64,000 nt of DNA, from NCBI RefSeq assembly GCF_025860055.1, contig NC_068283.1, positions 25,662,983-25,726,982 on the forward strand, read 5' to 3'. A program made the position numbers and the translations under genes. This document shows, piece after piece, positions 12,134 to 23,894 of this stretch; within the stretch, counting starts at the first letter, position 1; each line of letters starts with the position of its first letter. This DNA is from Xyrauchen texanus. Lineage: Eukaryota; Chordata; Actinopteri; Cypriniformes; Catostomidae. Under the pieces are notes generated by a model. That model was given only the letters and a program-made list of their open reading frames with translations. It was not told the origin of the DNA and did no database searches.

Positions 12134-13060
12134 ATGGCAGTCAGTCCCCAGGAGCTTTTTGCCATGCTGTCCCAACACGAGGGGACTATCCAACGTCACG
12201 AGGCTGCTCTGGCTCAGCAAGAGGCCTTGATGGTTAGACATTCTCAACTCCTGTCGGAGATGCTGACTTCCATAAAGCAGATATCTGATCGACTTCCACC
12301 AGCAACTGCTCCCGCCCCAGTACCTAATATTCAAGTGCCCATAGCAGTTAACCCCCTGGCTGAACCTCGTCTTCCGCCTCCCCAACGGTTTTCAGGTGAT
12401 CCGGGTGCTTGTAAGGGTTTCCTTACCCAATGTTCTCTCTCCTTCGAGCTGCAACCCTCGTCATTTCCCACCGACCAGTCCAAGATCGCATACATCACCC
12501 TGCTGTCGGAAAAGGCCCTGGCCTGGGCCACTGCTGTGTGGGATGCCCAAAGTCCCTGCTGTGCCAGCTACTCTGCCTTTACTGAGGAATTCAAGCGAGT
12601 ATTCCAAGGTCCTACCAGCGGTCCTGACTCTCCGCCAAGGTCAACGCAGTGTGACGGACTATGCCATCCATTTCCGCACGGTAGCAGCAATGAGTGGCTG
12701 GAACGAAGAGGCGCTCAAGATGTGCTTTCTGAAGGGTCTCTCTGACGCCATCCAAGACGAACTGGCCACTCAGGAACCACCAGACGATCTCGAGTCCCTG
12801 ATCAAGTTGGCCTCACGTATAGACCAGCGCCTGAGAGAAAGAGAACTCAACCGAAGACCTCTCACCCTAGCTCCTATCGGTCCCGGCTCCGAGTCCCCAC
12901 CTTTATCCCCGCTGGCTCCACTGGAATCCATGCAGATTGGACGCATCTCCCAGGCTGAAAGAGACTGCCGGATGAGGGAGCGACGCTATCTATATTGCGG
13001 CAAACCGGGCCATTTCCGCTCCGTGTGTCTCGGGCTCCAGGGAAACGCACTGTCCTGTTG
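12134..13060 (+). pseudogene. Sushi-type gag with degraded zinc knuckle
   Basis: ATG at 12134 opens a gag protein with a coiled N-terminus (MAVSPQELFAMLSQHEG), then the capsid-like RFSGDPGACKGFL segment (about 12390) shared by Sushi-ichi elements and their domesticated RTL relatives. A frameshift near 12610-12620 moves the frame; the continuation reads LRQGQRSVTDYAIHFRTVA (about 12640). The zinc knuckle at about 12990-13020 reads YLYCGKPGHFRSVC: the first cysteine of the C-X2-C-X4-H-X4-C pattern is replaced by tyrosine. Not a host gene: it sits between LTRs. Confidence 0.85.
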
Positions 13061-13288
13061 CCACTGTCGTCCTTCATCGTTTGGGTCGAGTATGCGCACA
13101 ACACCTTGCGCTCCTCCTCCACTGGTTTGTCCCTGCACGAGAGTCAGTTTGGCTATGCCCCCACCCCCATTGTTCCCTGACCAGGAGGTAGAAGTCGGAG
13201 TGCCTTCAGCCCTGAAGTTCATCAGACGCTGTCGGCTTACGTGGAGGAAGGCCCGTCGCAATCTTCTACGTTCCTCACAACGGTACCA
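13050..13288 (+). pseudogene. Integrase C-terminal fragment joined to gag by deletion
   Basis: VEYAHNTLRSSSTGLS (about 13087-13134) is the end of a gypsy integrase core, and EVGVPSALKFIRRCRLTW with following basic residues is the linker after it. Protease, RT, RNase H and most of integrase are missing between this and the gag zinc knuckle. A frame change lies near 13170. Confidence 0.8.
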
Positions 13289-13289
13289 A

Positions 13290-13759
13290 GCCACTAGAGG
13301 CCCCCATCATGCCTTTTGTCTGATCCAGTTATTATTTGCACCTGTGCCTCGTTTCCCTTGTATGTATTTAAACCCTTATTTTTCCTTAGTTCTTTGCTCT
13401 GTGTTTGAATGTTAGCACCCAGCCTCAGTGAAGCTGTGAACGTTTGTGGCTCCAGTTGGATTCTCTTGTGGTACTCTGTTTTGGTACTAATTTATCTTTT
13501 GAGGCCTTTTTTCTGCTGTACCTTCTTACCTTGTGGATTTACCTTTTGACTTGGTGTATTACCTTTTTACCTGGAATGACTCCACGTTGTGGATTTATAT
13601 TTTTTTGCCTGAAGATCTTTACTTTTTACATCATTAAAACAACGTCTCAGTACTGCTGTGTCTGCCTCATTTTCTGGGTTCTGCCAACCACTAGTGGCTC
13701 AGTTTGCTAAATGACTGTTTCTCACACCGGAGACCCGGGTTCGAGACCGGGTCCTGACA
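13290..13759 (+). repeat. 3' LTR lacking its first 33 bp
   Basis: Matches 11634-12117 with a 12-bp deletion (at about 13494) and scattered substitutions. It ends CTGACA followed by target duplication AAGTA. Confidence 0.9.
13690..13759 (+). other. tRNA-like sequence at the 3' end of the LTR
   Basis: TGGCTCAGTTTGCTAA resembles a pol III A box and GGTTCGAGACC matches a B box, with a perfect 5-bp T-stem (CCCGG/CCGGG). Between them lies CTCACAC, as in a valine CAC anticodon loop. There is no acceptor stem, so this is not a functional tRNA gene. The 5' LTR copy has decayed (GGTTTGAGACT). Confidence 0.5.
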
Positions 13760-13764
13760 AAGTA

Positions 13765-14591
13765 TTCCTCTGATGACATCCATTTCTTTAAAGGTTTGTG
13801 GCCTTGGAGCTTATCTGTAAGTGCTTGATTCCATGCTCATAAGAGCACTGTGACTCGGTCCTGCCCTGATAGTAAAACAAAGTGTGATTGGTTGAAGACA
13901 TGCTACGGTTGGTCAGAGTAATGTGGCCATTATCTGATTGGCTTGAGTAGACGATGGGTGGAGCCCACCTATTTGTGGATTGCCAGCAGTTCTGGTGCTT
14001 AAAATATATTTGTAAATATTTTTTTTATTTGCAAATCTACTTTTATTTATTTGTGAATTCACTTTATTTTTGTGAAACTCCTAACATATATTTGTAAATC
14101 TCATTCTTTTCATTTGTGAATTAATTTCATTTTGGTGAAACTCCTTAAATTTATTTGTGAATCTCTTTCCATTTATATCTGGTTACCATGACAACGACTC
14201 ACGCTCTCTGTCATCATCCAACGCAAATTAGAAAATAATTAAAAATTAAAAAGACTATTCAAAACTATTTCTTAGATCCACACGAAAATGGAATTGAAAT
14301 GTTTTTCTGTCATTGTAAAAGTTAACTTTGGCAAACAGGGTTAAATAATAGATTGCAGGTCATATGCATACAGCTGTATTTTAAAAAAAATAGATAAATA
14401 GTACAAGCACTTAAATGTGGAATTGTATTTTAACTTTTAAGTTCCAATGTGGCACATTTTGTGTAAAAATGTGCATCTGACAAGAAATTTCAAGTACTGA
14501 AAAGTCATATAATTACTATAAGCAATATGACATTATATGGATAGAATATGCTATATGGAATTTGTACATTTTACAAATAGCTAAAATGTGG
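13765..14591. other. No gene recognised
   Basis: AT-rich, with repeated TTTATTTGTGAA-like words around 14010-14170. No coding exon or terminal repeat recognised. Confidence 0.5.
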
Positions 14592-14595
14592 TTAA

Positions 14596-15088
14596 AGGGT
14601 AACTAAACCCTAAACCAACTTTTTTTAGTTAATGATCTGTAAGCATGGGGCTTTATTAGTACTGGTCATTGATTCAAGTAATTTTTTTGACATTTGTGTA
14701 TAAAGTGTTTTAATTCTACAATATATGGTGTAAAAACGTCTGAGTGCTGCCCTCTTCAGGTTGAACGGTGGCTACTGCAGTTGAATTTTCCTATTGGCTG
14801 TTGCGGTACTTCGTGACGTAGCGGTGACAGCTGACGTAAGCAGGTTCCAGCTCACCACGCCAGATTCATGTACATGTCGCTGCGACGTGTGAGGAATAAT
14901 AATAACATAGAGTCTGACAGCAGCTGTCAATTAATCCGTCACTACGAGTCTCAGGTGCCCCCGCCCGCCCCGCTCAGCCCCGCACTCGGTTCGTTCCCTC
15001 TATCCCGCCGGGGTCTGCCCACTTTTCCTGCATTTTCAAATATTTCTAGTGGGTGGAGTCAGACTCTGAGCAGGTGTTTAGTTACCCT
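14596..15088 (+). mobile_element. TTAA-flanked MITE, 493 bp, deletion derivative of the element at 41356-42702
   Basis: Terminal inverted repeats AGGGTAACTAAAC.../...GTTTAGTTACCCT flanked by TTAA (14592-14595 and 15089-15092). Its ends match the 1347-bp element at 41356-42702. The internal sequence jumps from the region matching about 41625 to that matching about 42365, so it lacks the THAP exon and the TATA promoter. TTAA target duplications fit Kolobok or piggyBac-like superfamilies. Confidence 0.9.
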
Positions 15089-15176
15089 TTAAAATAGTAT
15101 AAAATATATATATAATAAAATAATATTTCACATACTAAAATATGTTATTTTGAATTTAGCAACATATTTTAATACA

Positions 15177-15393
15177 ATATATATATATATATATCCCCCA
15201 GGTTTCCCAATTTGAGACCTTCAAAATCTGATCACCTTATAGAAAACATGCTAACCGTGTCTGGGACTTCAATTATGATACATTTAAAACTTTATTGGAA
15301 TGACTGTTCATTGTGTTGCCAATGCATGATGTTAAAACAAAGAGAACAGAAAGAATCTAATATCCAGTCATTTATTGTCTTTCTTTCTTTCTT

Positions 15394-15426
<33 letters not shown>

Positions 15427-15710
15427 CTCTCTCTCTCTCTCTCACTCTCTCACAAATGCCTTTTTTCCCCATTCTAAATGTATCACTTGATATAAAAACT
15501 AAAACTAAATTAAAACTAAATGGAATGAAAAACTAAAATTAAACTATCAAATATTTAAAAACTAACACTAAACTAAAATGAACACAAAACTAACAAACAA
15601 AATGAAAACAACTAAATTGGAGTGAAAATGTTTAAACTAAATAGAAACAAAAACGTATTTAAATTAGTTTTTAAATTAAAACGAATAGAAATTTAAACTA
15701 TTATAACATT
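15177..15710. repeat. Simple repeats: TA run, CT/TTTC microsatellite, AAACTA-rich tract
   Basis: TA repeats at 15177-15194; TTTC then CT repeats with an embedded CACACA at about 15379-15452; an imperfect AAACTAAA tract from about 15490 to 15705. No gene seen. Confidence 0.9.
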
Positions 15711-16159
15711 GATCCAGTGGTTGCATTTATAGTCATCTTGATTCACAGAAAGACAAGGCAAATCAGGACAGTTGTCATGCAATTATAGTCAAATACAAAC
15801 ATCCAATACAAAAAAAAAAAATCATCATCCAGACATTTAAATAAGAAACAAAATCCAGATGAACGTAATATACATAACACATAAAAAAAAGTTATTACTC
15901 AGAAACAAAAATTTTAAGAAATGTAATGTCTAAAAATATCTACAAAAAAATAATCCTTAGTGAAACACAGATTAGAGTAAGTGGTAGATTTAAATGGTAT
16001 GTTGCCAAAAGTGATATTGTAGATGTTCAGTTACAAATGTTGATTTGTGTATGTCTAATTAGAGTGATGCAAATACCATCCAATGAATACAGTTAAATAC
16101 TGATTGCAGGTATGTTTTAAAATAAGCTACAGATAAGAAATATCTGTATTTTCAAAGCT

Positions 16160-16165
16160 TTTATT
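16160..16165 (-). terminator. Possible polyadenylation signal of the synaptotagmin gene
   Basis: AATAAA on the minus strand 25 bp after the stop codon. It may be too close to be the main site. Confidence 0.3.
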
Positions 16166-16189
16166 TGAGGGGTGGAGAAGCACAGGTAT

Positions 16190-19100
16190 TTAGCGAATGG
16201 GTGCCTTAAGGGCAGCATCTACTTCCTCTTCTGGCTGAAGGGTGTGCCACTGTGCCACAGGACGTCTGGGATTGCCCAGCATGTCTGACCAATGGCGGAG
16301 ACCCACCCCACTTGCACCAAACCCGATCCAGCACTTCCCAATCGGATCATTGCTCCCCAGTTTGTCGTAATCATAGACAGTGACCAGCACCTGGATCTTC
16401 TACAGAGACACAGAGGAACAGAGAAAAATGGGTTAATACACACTTAATCCACTTGTTCTTTCTCATTATACTCTTAAATGATAGACAACCATGACAGTAG
16501 ATTTATTACAGATTGTGACAGGGTGGAGCCGGGTCGCTCATCAAGCCTCAGAGAGGGATAAAGGCCTGCAGTGGTACAGAGAGAGAGATTTCCGGCACCA
16601 GTGTAAAGGTATTAATGGAAAGGAGGCGGCGAGAACCAAATTGACAATATAAATAAGATTTTAATAAGGAAGATAAACAAAAAGACAAACACACAAAGGT
16701 GTCGGACAGCTGCCCGAAAATATCTCTCTCTGTCTCACTGCAGTCTCCAGTCGGCCTTTAGCCCTCTCTGAGGATTGATTAGCCTGATTAGGGGCCGGGT
16801 GTGTAGCATCATGACCAGGCCCCACCCTCCGCCCTGTCACACAGATGCAAATAGGTAACTCGTCACAGACATGTTTCAAATTGTCATGATATCAGATGTA
16901 CCTGTATCTGGGCGAAGGGAATTTCAAAGCTGAAGCTCTCATTAAAGTAGGGGTTTAGTGTGTTCTGCTTAACGGTTGTCTTCTTCTTCTTAATACGCTT
17001 CCCATTGTGTTGCAACACTATTTTCACAAATGGATCTTAGAGAGAACATCAAAAAAAGGGAAAAGAAAAAGAGAGTAAGAGAAAAATGGCTTTGTTTTAT
17101 GGATAAAGACAGTAAATGGAGCCACATTTGATATAGCATAACTGGATAGTGATTCACAATATGGCAAAAGGTATGTGAACACCCAAACACCACACCCATA
17201 TGTACATGTTGAGCTTTTAATTTCAAAACCATTCCCATTAAAAGGGAGTTGGTCCTCCTTGACAGCTTCCATCGGGATTTGCTTCCATTCAGACAAAACA
17301 GCACCGGTGAGGTTATGCACGGATGCTGAACGATCATAGACAGCATTCCAATTCATCCCAAAGGTGTCCAACATGATTCAGGTCTGGGTTTTATATAGGC
17401 TTCTTTGTAGGATCTCACTTTGTGCACAGGGCATTGTCATGCTGGAATAGAAAATGTACACCCCAAACTGTTGCCACAAAATTTGAAGCTCACAATTCCC
17501 TAGAATGTCAATGAGTATTGCAGCATGAACAATTGTTTTCACTGGAATTAAGAGGCTTAACCAAACCTGATATGAATTAGAAGGGGTGTCCTCATACTTC
17601 TGGCTACATTGTGTATATTTGATTGCAATATGTAAGTTAGTATTACAGGAGGGAAAAGTCAACATGTAAGACAAGATATTTGACTAATGATAGTCCACAC
17701 ACCTGATAAACCACCTACATCCATCTTTTTGAGGTTCTTGGCTTCCATGATACAGACGGTGAGCTTCCCTGAGGTGGGCACATAGCGCAGGGAGATACAG
17801 ATGTCACCAAGGTTTTCTTGCTGTTGGGGAGGAAGCGAAGAGTATATTGTTAAAAAAAACATAACAATTCACTATGGTGTTTAACCCTCTGGGCACTGAG
17901 GGTGTTTTGGCCCCTGGAGAAGTTTTGACATGCCTTTACATTTGTGCTTTTATACAGTTGCTTTAAAACACATTAATGGCTAAAGTCCGATAACACTGTA
18001 TTCAGCACAAACTGGGCTACAATAATATCTGAGCAACATGTGTGTACATGTTTATATTTTTGAGAAAATAAAGTTTATGCATGGTTTTTGAAAAAACTAA
18101 ATATTTAAGTCATTGAAATAAAGCCATATAACACATACTAAACATTTGTCCACAAGACTTTTGAGAACTGGATCTTGTAGCCTAGAGTTTTTGCTACAAA
18201 ATGATGTGAAAACCACCCTGATCACTCATTCATACAAAACAATATAGTAATTGAACTTTTGTAAGACACTTTTAGTGTTAGAAAGGTCATATGCGAGGAG
18301 GCGTGAATTAATCTGAATATTGATGTGATTCACACCTGAGGAGACAAAAGACCCCTCCCCTGGGCCTATCAATGAGGAATGTGACAGAAAGAGAATGAAT
18401 GTGAGGAGACTTAATGCTCAAAATCAAGTTAAGTTAAAAGAAATAATCTGACTATACATTTTCTTTACATAAAGACTTTACTTAATTTTAGACCTACACT
18501 ACCGTTTAAATGAAGTCTCTTCTGCTCACCAAGGCTGCATTTATTTGATCCAAAATACAGCAAAAAACATTGATATTGTGAACTATTTGTATAATTTAAA
18601 AGAACAGTTTTCTATTTGAATATATTGTAAAATGCAATCTGAATTTTCAGCATCATTACTGCAGTCTTCAGTGTCACATGGTCCTTCAGAAATCATTATA
18701 AGATGCTGATTTTCTAATATGGGCATATTTAAAGTGCATTTTACGCATTTAACCTGAACACATATTTGCAAGCACAAGCTTTGTTGATGATAATGAGGCA
18801 GCATAAACACTAGTTAAAATATAATCTAAACATTCATATTATTTTTATATCATTTTACATATCATATTTATATTATACAGCATACAATTTAAATACCTGC
18901 TTTAGCCGAAACAGCATTTAAATGTTACTAAAACTGGCTTATTAGGACATATTTCAAATTTCAATTCTCTGAATCCTGGCTGGCAAGTCTGAAAACAGTC
19001 CCACTCGTAAAATATGTACATGTTTATATAAAATAGCATGTCAACTAATGAAAACTAAATTACTTATTCGTCCGACATTGTATCCTTGGATGGATCAAGT

Positions 19101-21369
19101 CTCTCTTCAAAATACAAACGTTCATCGGAGTCCCGCTCTTCTTCTGAGGAAAATTTTAACTCTTCATCACTATCCAGGAGTTTTCTCACTTGTGTATCGT
19201 GCTCTCTTTCAAATGCGCAGATAAGTGAATGAACTATATGTTTTCAAGGCACAGTCGGGGGTGTTTACCATTTGCATTGATCGTCTCTGCACATTACCGT
19301 ATGAATATCGCCCTCTGCCGGTGGGTGTGATCACATTAGGTATAATTAGCTGAGCCAGGAGAAATTGTACATCACCTTGTTTCATACAGATTACATTGCA
19401 GGAGAATTTTTGTTTTAAATTTGAAGTGTTTTATTTAAAAGTTGACATTTTAAGCTTTTAGACATATGGTTCAAAATACTTTATAAAACAGCCTAATGGA
19501 AAGCCTTACCTCCTCTTTCTCTCCCCCAACCAGGTCTCTCCATTCATGTATGGGCTGGCCCAGGTCTACACTGTTCATTGGGATTTTGATCTCTCCAATT
19601 ACATCATGTTTCCCAAAGCGGTCAAAGTCAAACACCTGCAGGACCAAGGTCTGTCCAGCTAGATCATTAAAGGGGATCTGAAAACCGAGATATCAAACAA
19701 TATGTTGAACGAAGGCATGCTCAAAAAAATAATAATTGACAAGTACCATTTATGTAAAGCAAACGAAATTGTTTAAGAAAATGCCTTTGGCATATATTCT
19801 ACAATGAGAGCACACAAGGAAGACAAAAATAAAATGGAATTAAAAAAATTGTGATACCTTAAACATGAACGTCTCATTGAAAACAGGGCAAAGATTTTTG
19901 CGCTGGACTTTAGTCTCAAATTTTTTCTTCTTGTCTGGTAGCATATAAACTTTAACATAGGGGTCAGAGGTACCACCTATATCCATGGCAGGAAGGTCTT
20001 GGGCTTGCAAGATGCCAACAATGAGCTGAAGAGGAAAAGGATGTATATCAAGTGTTTAAAATAAAGTACTCACAAGTGGAGTGGTTTCTTTATACAGGCA
20101 CACCGACATAAGACTTCTAGATACTGATTTGTTTAAATTATCTAAAAGGAAGTTCGTCCAAAATGCCAAAAATATATGTTAATGACAGCATTACTAAATA
20201 TGCACTCACATTTAGTGGGCACATTAATAGCATCCACTCTCAACCACCAGCGAAATGACACACCTGATTTTCAGTGAAGTTATAGTCCACAGTGTACTCC
20301 AACTTGCCATAGAACTCTTTTTCGCCCTCGGTTTCTCCATCCTTAGGTTGTTCCTGAGAGGGATGCATATTAAAGTATAAATATCACTAGTATAAAAGTA
20401 TTTATACCTGTAAGCCATACATTACCAAACAAATTTTCACATTTAAAATGAAATCATAGTAAAGCTTTTCACTAATTTGACAGAACAAGATCTTCCACTT
20501 TAGTTTTGCCGTTCTAAATAACTAATCTGTTTGTCCTCCATCTCTATAAACATTTTGCCCTTTACATGCTTTGCACTCCCACATTCTCTTACATCGCCTG
20601 CTTCTTCCGCTCCCTCCTTTTTCAACCTTCTGCGTCCACCCTTCCTCTCTCTGACTTTCTTTGCTTTCTTCTTCCCTCCCAAGCACTTCTTATAGATGCA
20701 AAAAGCAAAGCAACCAACCAAGGCAAGCATTACCACAATTATGGCTCCAATAGCCCACATGGGCACTGCGCAATGGAGAGAGAGAGAGAGAGATGTAGAA
20801 AGTGAGAGAAAGAGAAAAGGATATGGCGAGTGGAAACAGCAAATATTTTACATAATTTCATGGATCTGTTAATAGAAATACATATAAACGTCTTACAATT
20901 TATCATGTTTTTAGAAAATTGCCAAAAAGAAAATAACAGACTTTCTGCTAAAGTGTGAAACTGAATGGATGGATGGATGGTGGGCTGACAGAAAAAAAGG
21001 CCTAGATTGAACTTACGTTTGATAGTGTGGTCTGAGTGAATTGATGGAATAGGTGAAAACATGAAGGATTGACATGAAGAGTGGAAATGGGAAAAAAAAA
21101 AGAGGAATTAATGAATCACATAAATGTACAGTTTGATGGGGTGTGTCCTATATTAATAATTATTAAGAATTATGCATGTTGTGACTTGTCGAGTATGTGT
21201 GTGCTACAACATACTTACTTGGTAAGTGGCCAATCTCATTGAAAAACTTGTTTTTCATATCTATGAAATTATGGGAGTGATGAGAGGGAGGAGGTGGGGG
21301 AGGGGGGTTAGGCTCCGCTTCAGGCTCCGCTGCCCTCCGTTCACGATGTTGTATACTGACAAATCGCAT
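16190..21369 (-). CDS. Synaptotagmin (Syt1/2/5/8 subfamily), eight coding exons
   Basis: Calcium-sensing vesicle membrane protein that acts in regulated exocytosis through C2 domains binding phospholipids and SNAREs. Coding exons on the minus strand: 21369-21219, 20765-20593 (alternative donor gives 20566), 20353-20264, 20025-19858, 19677-19510, 17820-17703, 17035-16902, 16399-16190; phases agree and give about 403 aa (412 with the other donor). A proline run (N-terminus) precedes one membrane segment (WAIGAIIVVMLALVGCFAFC) and a cysteine/lysine-rich juxtamembrane stretch. C2A keeps MDIGGTSD and FDFDRFGKHD; C2B keeps MDVGGLSD and YDYDKLGSND, so all ten calcium-ligand aspartates are present. 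The C-terminus has the HWSDML and WHTL motifs of the family. Paralogue identity (syt5 or syt8 most likely) is not settled by eye. An acceptor site just 5' of the ATG implies an upstream noncoding exon. Confidence 0.93.
16514..16844. mobile_element. MITE-like element in a synaptotagmin intron
   Basis: The left end TGTGACAGGGTGGAGCC and right end CCCTCCGCCCTGTCACA are imperfect inverted repeats about 330 bp apart. It lies in the last intron, between the two final coding exons. Superfamily not determined. Confidence 0.6.
17155..17622. mobile_element. Non-autonomous DNA transposon in a synaptotagmin intron
   Basis: The left end CACAATATGGCAAAAGGTATG and right end CATACTTCTGGCTACATTGTG form an inverted repeat; the internal sequence resembles a widespread fish repeat. 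It lies between the exons at 17820-17703 and 17035-16902. Confidence 0.6.
18490..18730. repeat. Dispersed fish repeat (Tc1/mariner-type MITE)
   Basis: Starts CTACACTACCGTTTAAA and contains AAGGCTGCATTTATTTGATC and CAGTGTCACATGGTCCTTC, words I recognise from a very common cyprinid repeat. It lies in the large synaptotagmin intron 17821-19509. The rest of that intron holds nothing I recognise. Confidence 0.6.
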
Positions 21370-21438
21370 GGCTGATCAGCTAGGGAAATAAAACAGACAC
21401 TGTTATTATCCTGAGCTATCTCACATGGTGTTCATCTA

Positions 21439-23054
21439 CAGTCCATCCGGAAAGTATTCACAGCGCTTCACTTTTTCCACATTTTGTTATGTTACAGCCT
21501 TATTCCAAAATTTATTAAATTCATTATTTTCCTCAAAATACTACAAACAATACCCCATAATGACAACGTGAAAGAAGTTTGCTTGAAATCTTTGCAAATT
21601 TATAAAAATTACAAAAAACGAAGAAAAAAAAAAATCACATGTACAGAAGTATTCACAGCCTTTGCTCAATACTTTGTTGAAGCACCTTTGGCAACAATTA
21701 CAGCCTCAAGTCTTTTTGTGTATGATGCTACAAGCTTGGCACACTTAGTTTTGGGCAGTTTCTCCCATTCTTCATTGCAGGACCTCTCAAGCTCAATCAG
21801 GTTGGATGGGGAGGGTCAGTGCACAGCCATTTTCAGATCTCTCCGGAGATGTTCACTCGGGTTCAAGTCTGGGCTCTGGCTGGGCCACTCAAGGACACTC
21901 ACAGAGTTGTACAGTAGCCACTCCTTTGTTATCTTGGCTGTGTGCTTAGGGTCGTTGTCATATTGGAAGATGAACCTTCACCCCAGTTTGAGGTCCAGAG
22001 CGCTCTGGAGCAGGTTATCATCAAGGATGTCTCTGTACATTGCTGCATTCATCTTTCCCTCGATCCTGACTAGTCTCCCAATTCCTGCCGCTGAAAATCA
22101 TCCCCACAGCATGATGCTGCCACCACCATGCTTCACTCTAGGGATGGCATTGGCCAGGTGATGAGCGGTGCCTAGTTTCCTCCAGACATAACGCTTGCCA
22201 TTAAGGCCAAAGAGTTCAATATTTGCTTCATCAGACCAGAGAATTTTATTTCTCATGGTCTGAGAGTCCTTCAGGTGCCTTTTGGCAAACTCCAGGCTGT
22301 CATGTGCTTTTTACTGAGGAGTGGCTTCCCTCTGGCCACTCTACCATACAGGCCTGATTGGTGGAGTGCTGCAGAGATGGTTGTTCTTCTGGAAGGTTCT
22401 CCTCTCTCCACAGAGAAATGCTGGAGCTCTGTTAGATTGACCATCTGGTTCTTGGTCACCTCCCTGACTAAGGCCCTTCTCCCCTGATCACTCAGTTTGG
22501 CCAGGCAGCCAGCTCTAGGAAGAGTCCTGGTGGTTCCAAACTTCTTCCATTTATGGATGATTGAGGCTACTGCACTCATTGGGACCTTCAATGCTGCAGA
22601 AGATTTTCCTCAGATCTGTACCTTGACACAATCCTGTCTCGGAGGTCTACAGACAATTGGTTTGTCCTCTGACATGCACTGTTTACTGTGGGACCATATA
22701 TAGACAGGAGTGTGCCTTTCCAAATCATGTCCAATCAACTGAATTTACCACAGGTGGACTCCAATCAAATTGTTGAAACATCTCAAGGATGATCAGTGGA
22801 AACAGGATGCACCTGAGCTCAATTTTGAGTGTCATGGCAAAGGCTATGAATACTTTTGTAAATTTGATTTTTTGCATTTTTTATTTTTAATAAATTTGCA
22901 AAGATTTCAAACAAACTTCTTTCACGTTGTCATTATGGGATATTGTTTGTAGAATTTTGAGGAAAAAAAATTATTTAATCCATTTTGGAATAAGGCTGTA
23001 ACATAACAAAATGTGGAAAAAGTGAAGCGCTGTGAATACTTTCCGGGGTCACTG
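21439..23054 (-). mobile_element. Full-length Tc1-like transposon (1616 bp) with IR/DR ends
   Basis: Bounded by TA (21437-21438, 23055-23056) and CAGT...ACTG ends. Long inverted repeats of roughly 200 bp each carry an outer and an inner direct repeat: GTATTCACAGCGCTTCAC near the left end and GTATTCACAGCCTTTGCT at 21649-21667, mirrored near 23020-23040 and at 22836-22853. This IR/DR layout is like that of Sleeping Beauty-type elements. The minus-strand transposase has an N-terminal HTH half (22591-22271) and a DDE half with 34 residues between the second Asp (DNDPKH) and Glu (NPSEHL), but stops and frameshifts break it. It sits 70 bp upstream of the first coding exon of the synaptotagmin gene. 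Confidence 0.93.
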
Positions 23055-23056
23055 TA

Positions 23057-23894
23057 AATGCCCCAAATTCACAATCAAATTTTTGCTCAGTTTAAATGGT
23101 CTTTGTCACAAATAAATTGACAAATATTCCATGCAGTCTCTCAATTACTATGAGGTCATACAAGTGCATGCATAAAAAATACAAGAAAAGTAAAATAATA
23201 GTAATAGTAGATGATAGTAGTAATAGTAGAAGTATAGTAAAATGCTGTTAACGTTTTTTTAGGTGATGTACAGCATGTCAGGCTGCAGGGCACATCAATT
23301 TCCCAACATTAGTTTATGTTAACTTCTACCCATTTTTATTAGATAATTTATCCTGTAGCATCCACTTATTTGGCCTCTTTTTAAAAACATGCTCCTTTCC
23401 ATCACATTTACCACCCCTCCATCTGTCAAGCCCACAATATCCCTCTCTATCCCTCCCCACCCCACATCTCTTGGTGCCTGACATGAATTTTGATGGACAG
23501 TAAACTCTGATTCCATGGCCCTGCATGTGTGTCATTTATCCCTTTGGCATGCTGACATGCAAAATCACAACCATGCACGCATAATGCCCATATGTGCCCT
23601 TACATTTATGGGAAAACAACACACATGCTCAAATGCATTTCGTGTCAGATACACTCCAAATGTTGCCTTTACACATTAACAAACAAAGATTATATGTCCG
23701 ACCCCCTGCTCTGCTGAACTGACCTCCTGTCACTCCCAACAGATTCGTAACCAGATTAATTGTCAAAGCTAATCCAAAAATCCCTGGGTTTCAGCAAATT
23801 AGGAACAGAACAACAAATTAGGCCCTCCCCTTGCCGATTTCCTTTCACACTTGAGACTAAACAGCCAAAAACATTCCAGTCTCATCTTGATCCT
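23057..23894. other. No gene recognised
   Basis: Contains a short TAGTA-rich repeat (about 23200-23240). May hold the noncoding first exon or promoter of synaptotagmin, but I cannot place either. Confidence 0.4.

Larger units (their letters stand above)
11601..13759 (+). mobile_element. Sushi-like Ty3/gypsy LTR retrotransposon, large internal deletion, TSD AAGTA
   Basis: The 5' LTR starts TGTCAG (11601) and both LTRs end CTGACA (12117, 13759). The flanking pentamer AAGTA is present at 11596-11600 and 13760-13764, a perfect target-site duplication. Only gag and about 80 codons of the integrase C-terminus remain between the LTRs. The 3' LTR lacks the first 33 bp, so the deletion that removed the polypurine region also ate into that LTR. 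LTR divergence by eye is about twenty substitutions plus a 12-bp indel over about 470 bp, so the insertion is not very recent. Confidence 0.9.

Noticed and set aside
12134..13180. A domesticated gag (RTL-like) host gene
   Set aside because: Flanked by LTRs and target duplication, with a frameshift and a lost zinc-knuckle cysteine.
13690..13759. A functional tRNA gene
   Set aside because: T-stem and promoter-like boxes are present but no acceptor stem and a poor anticodon stem; it lies within an LTR.
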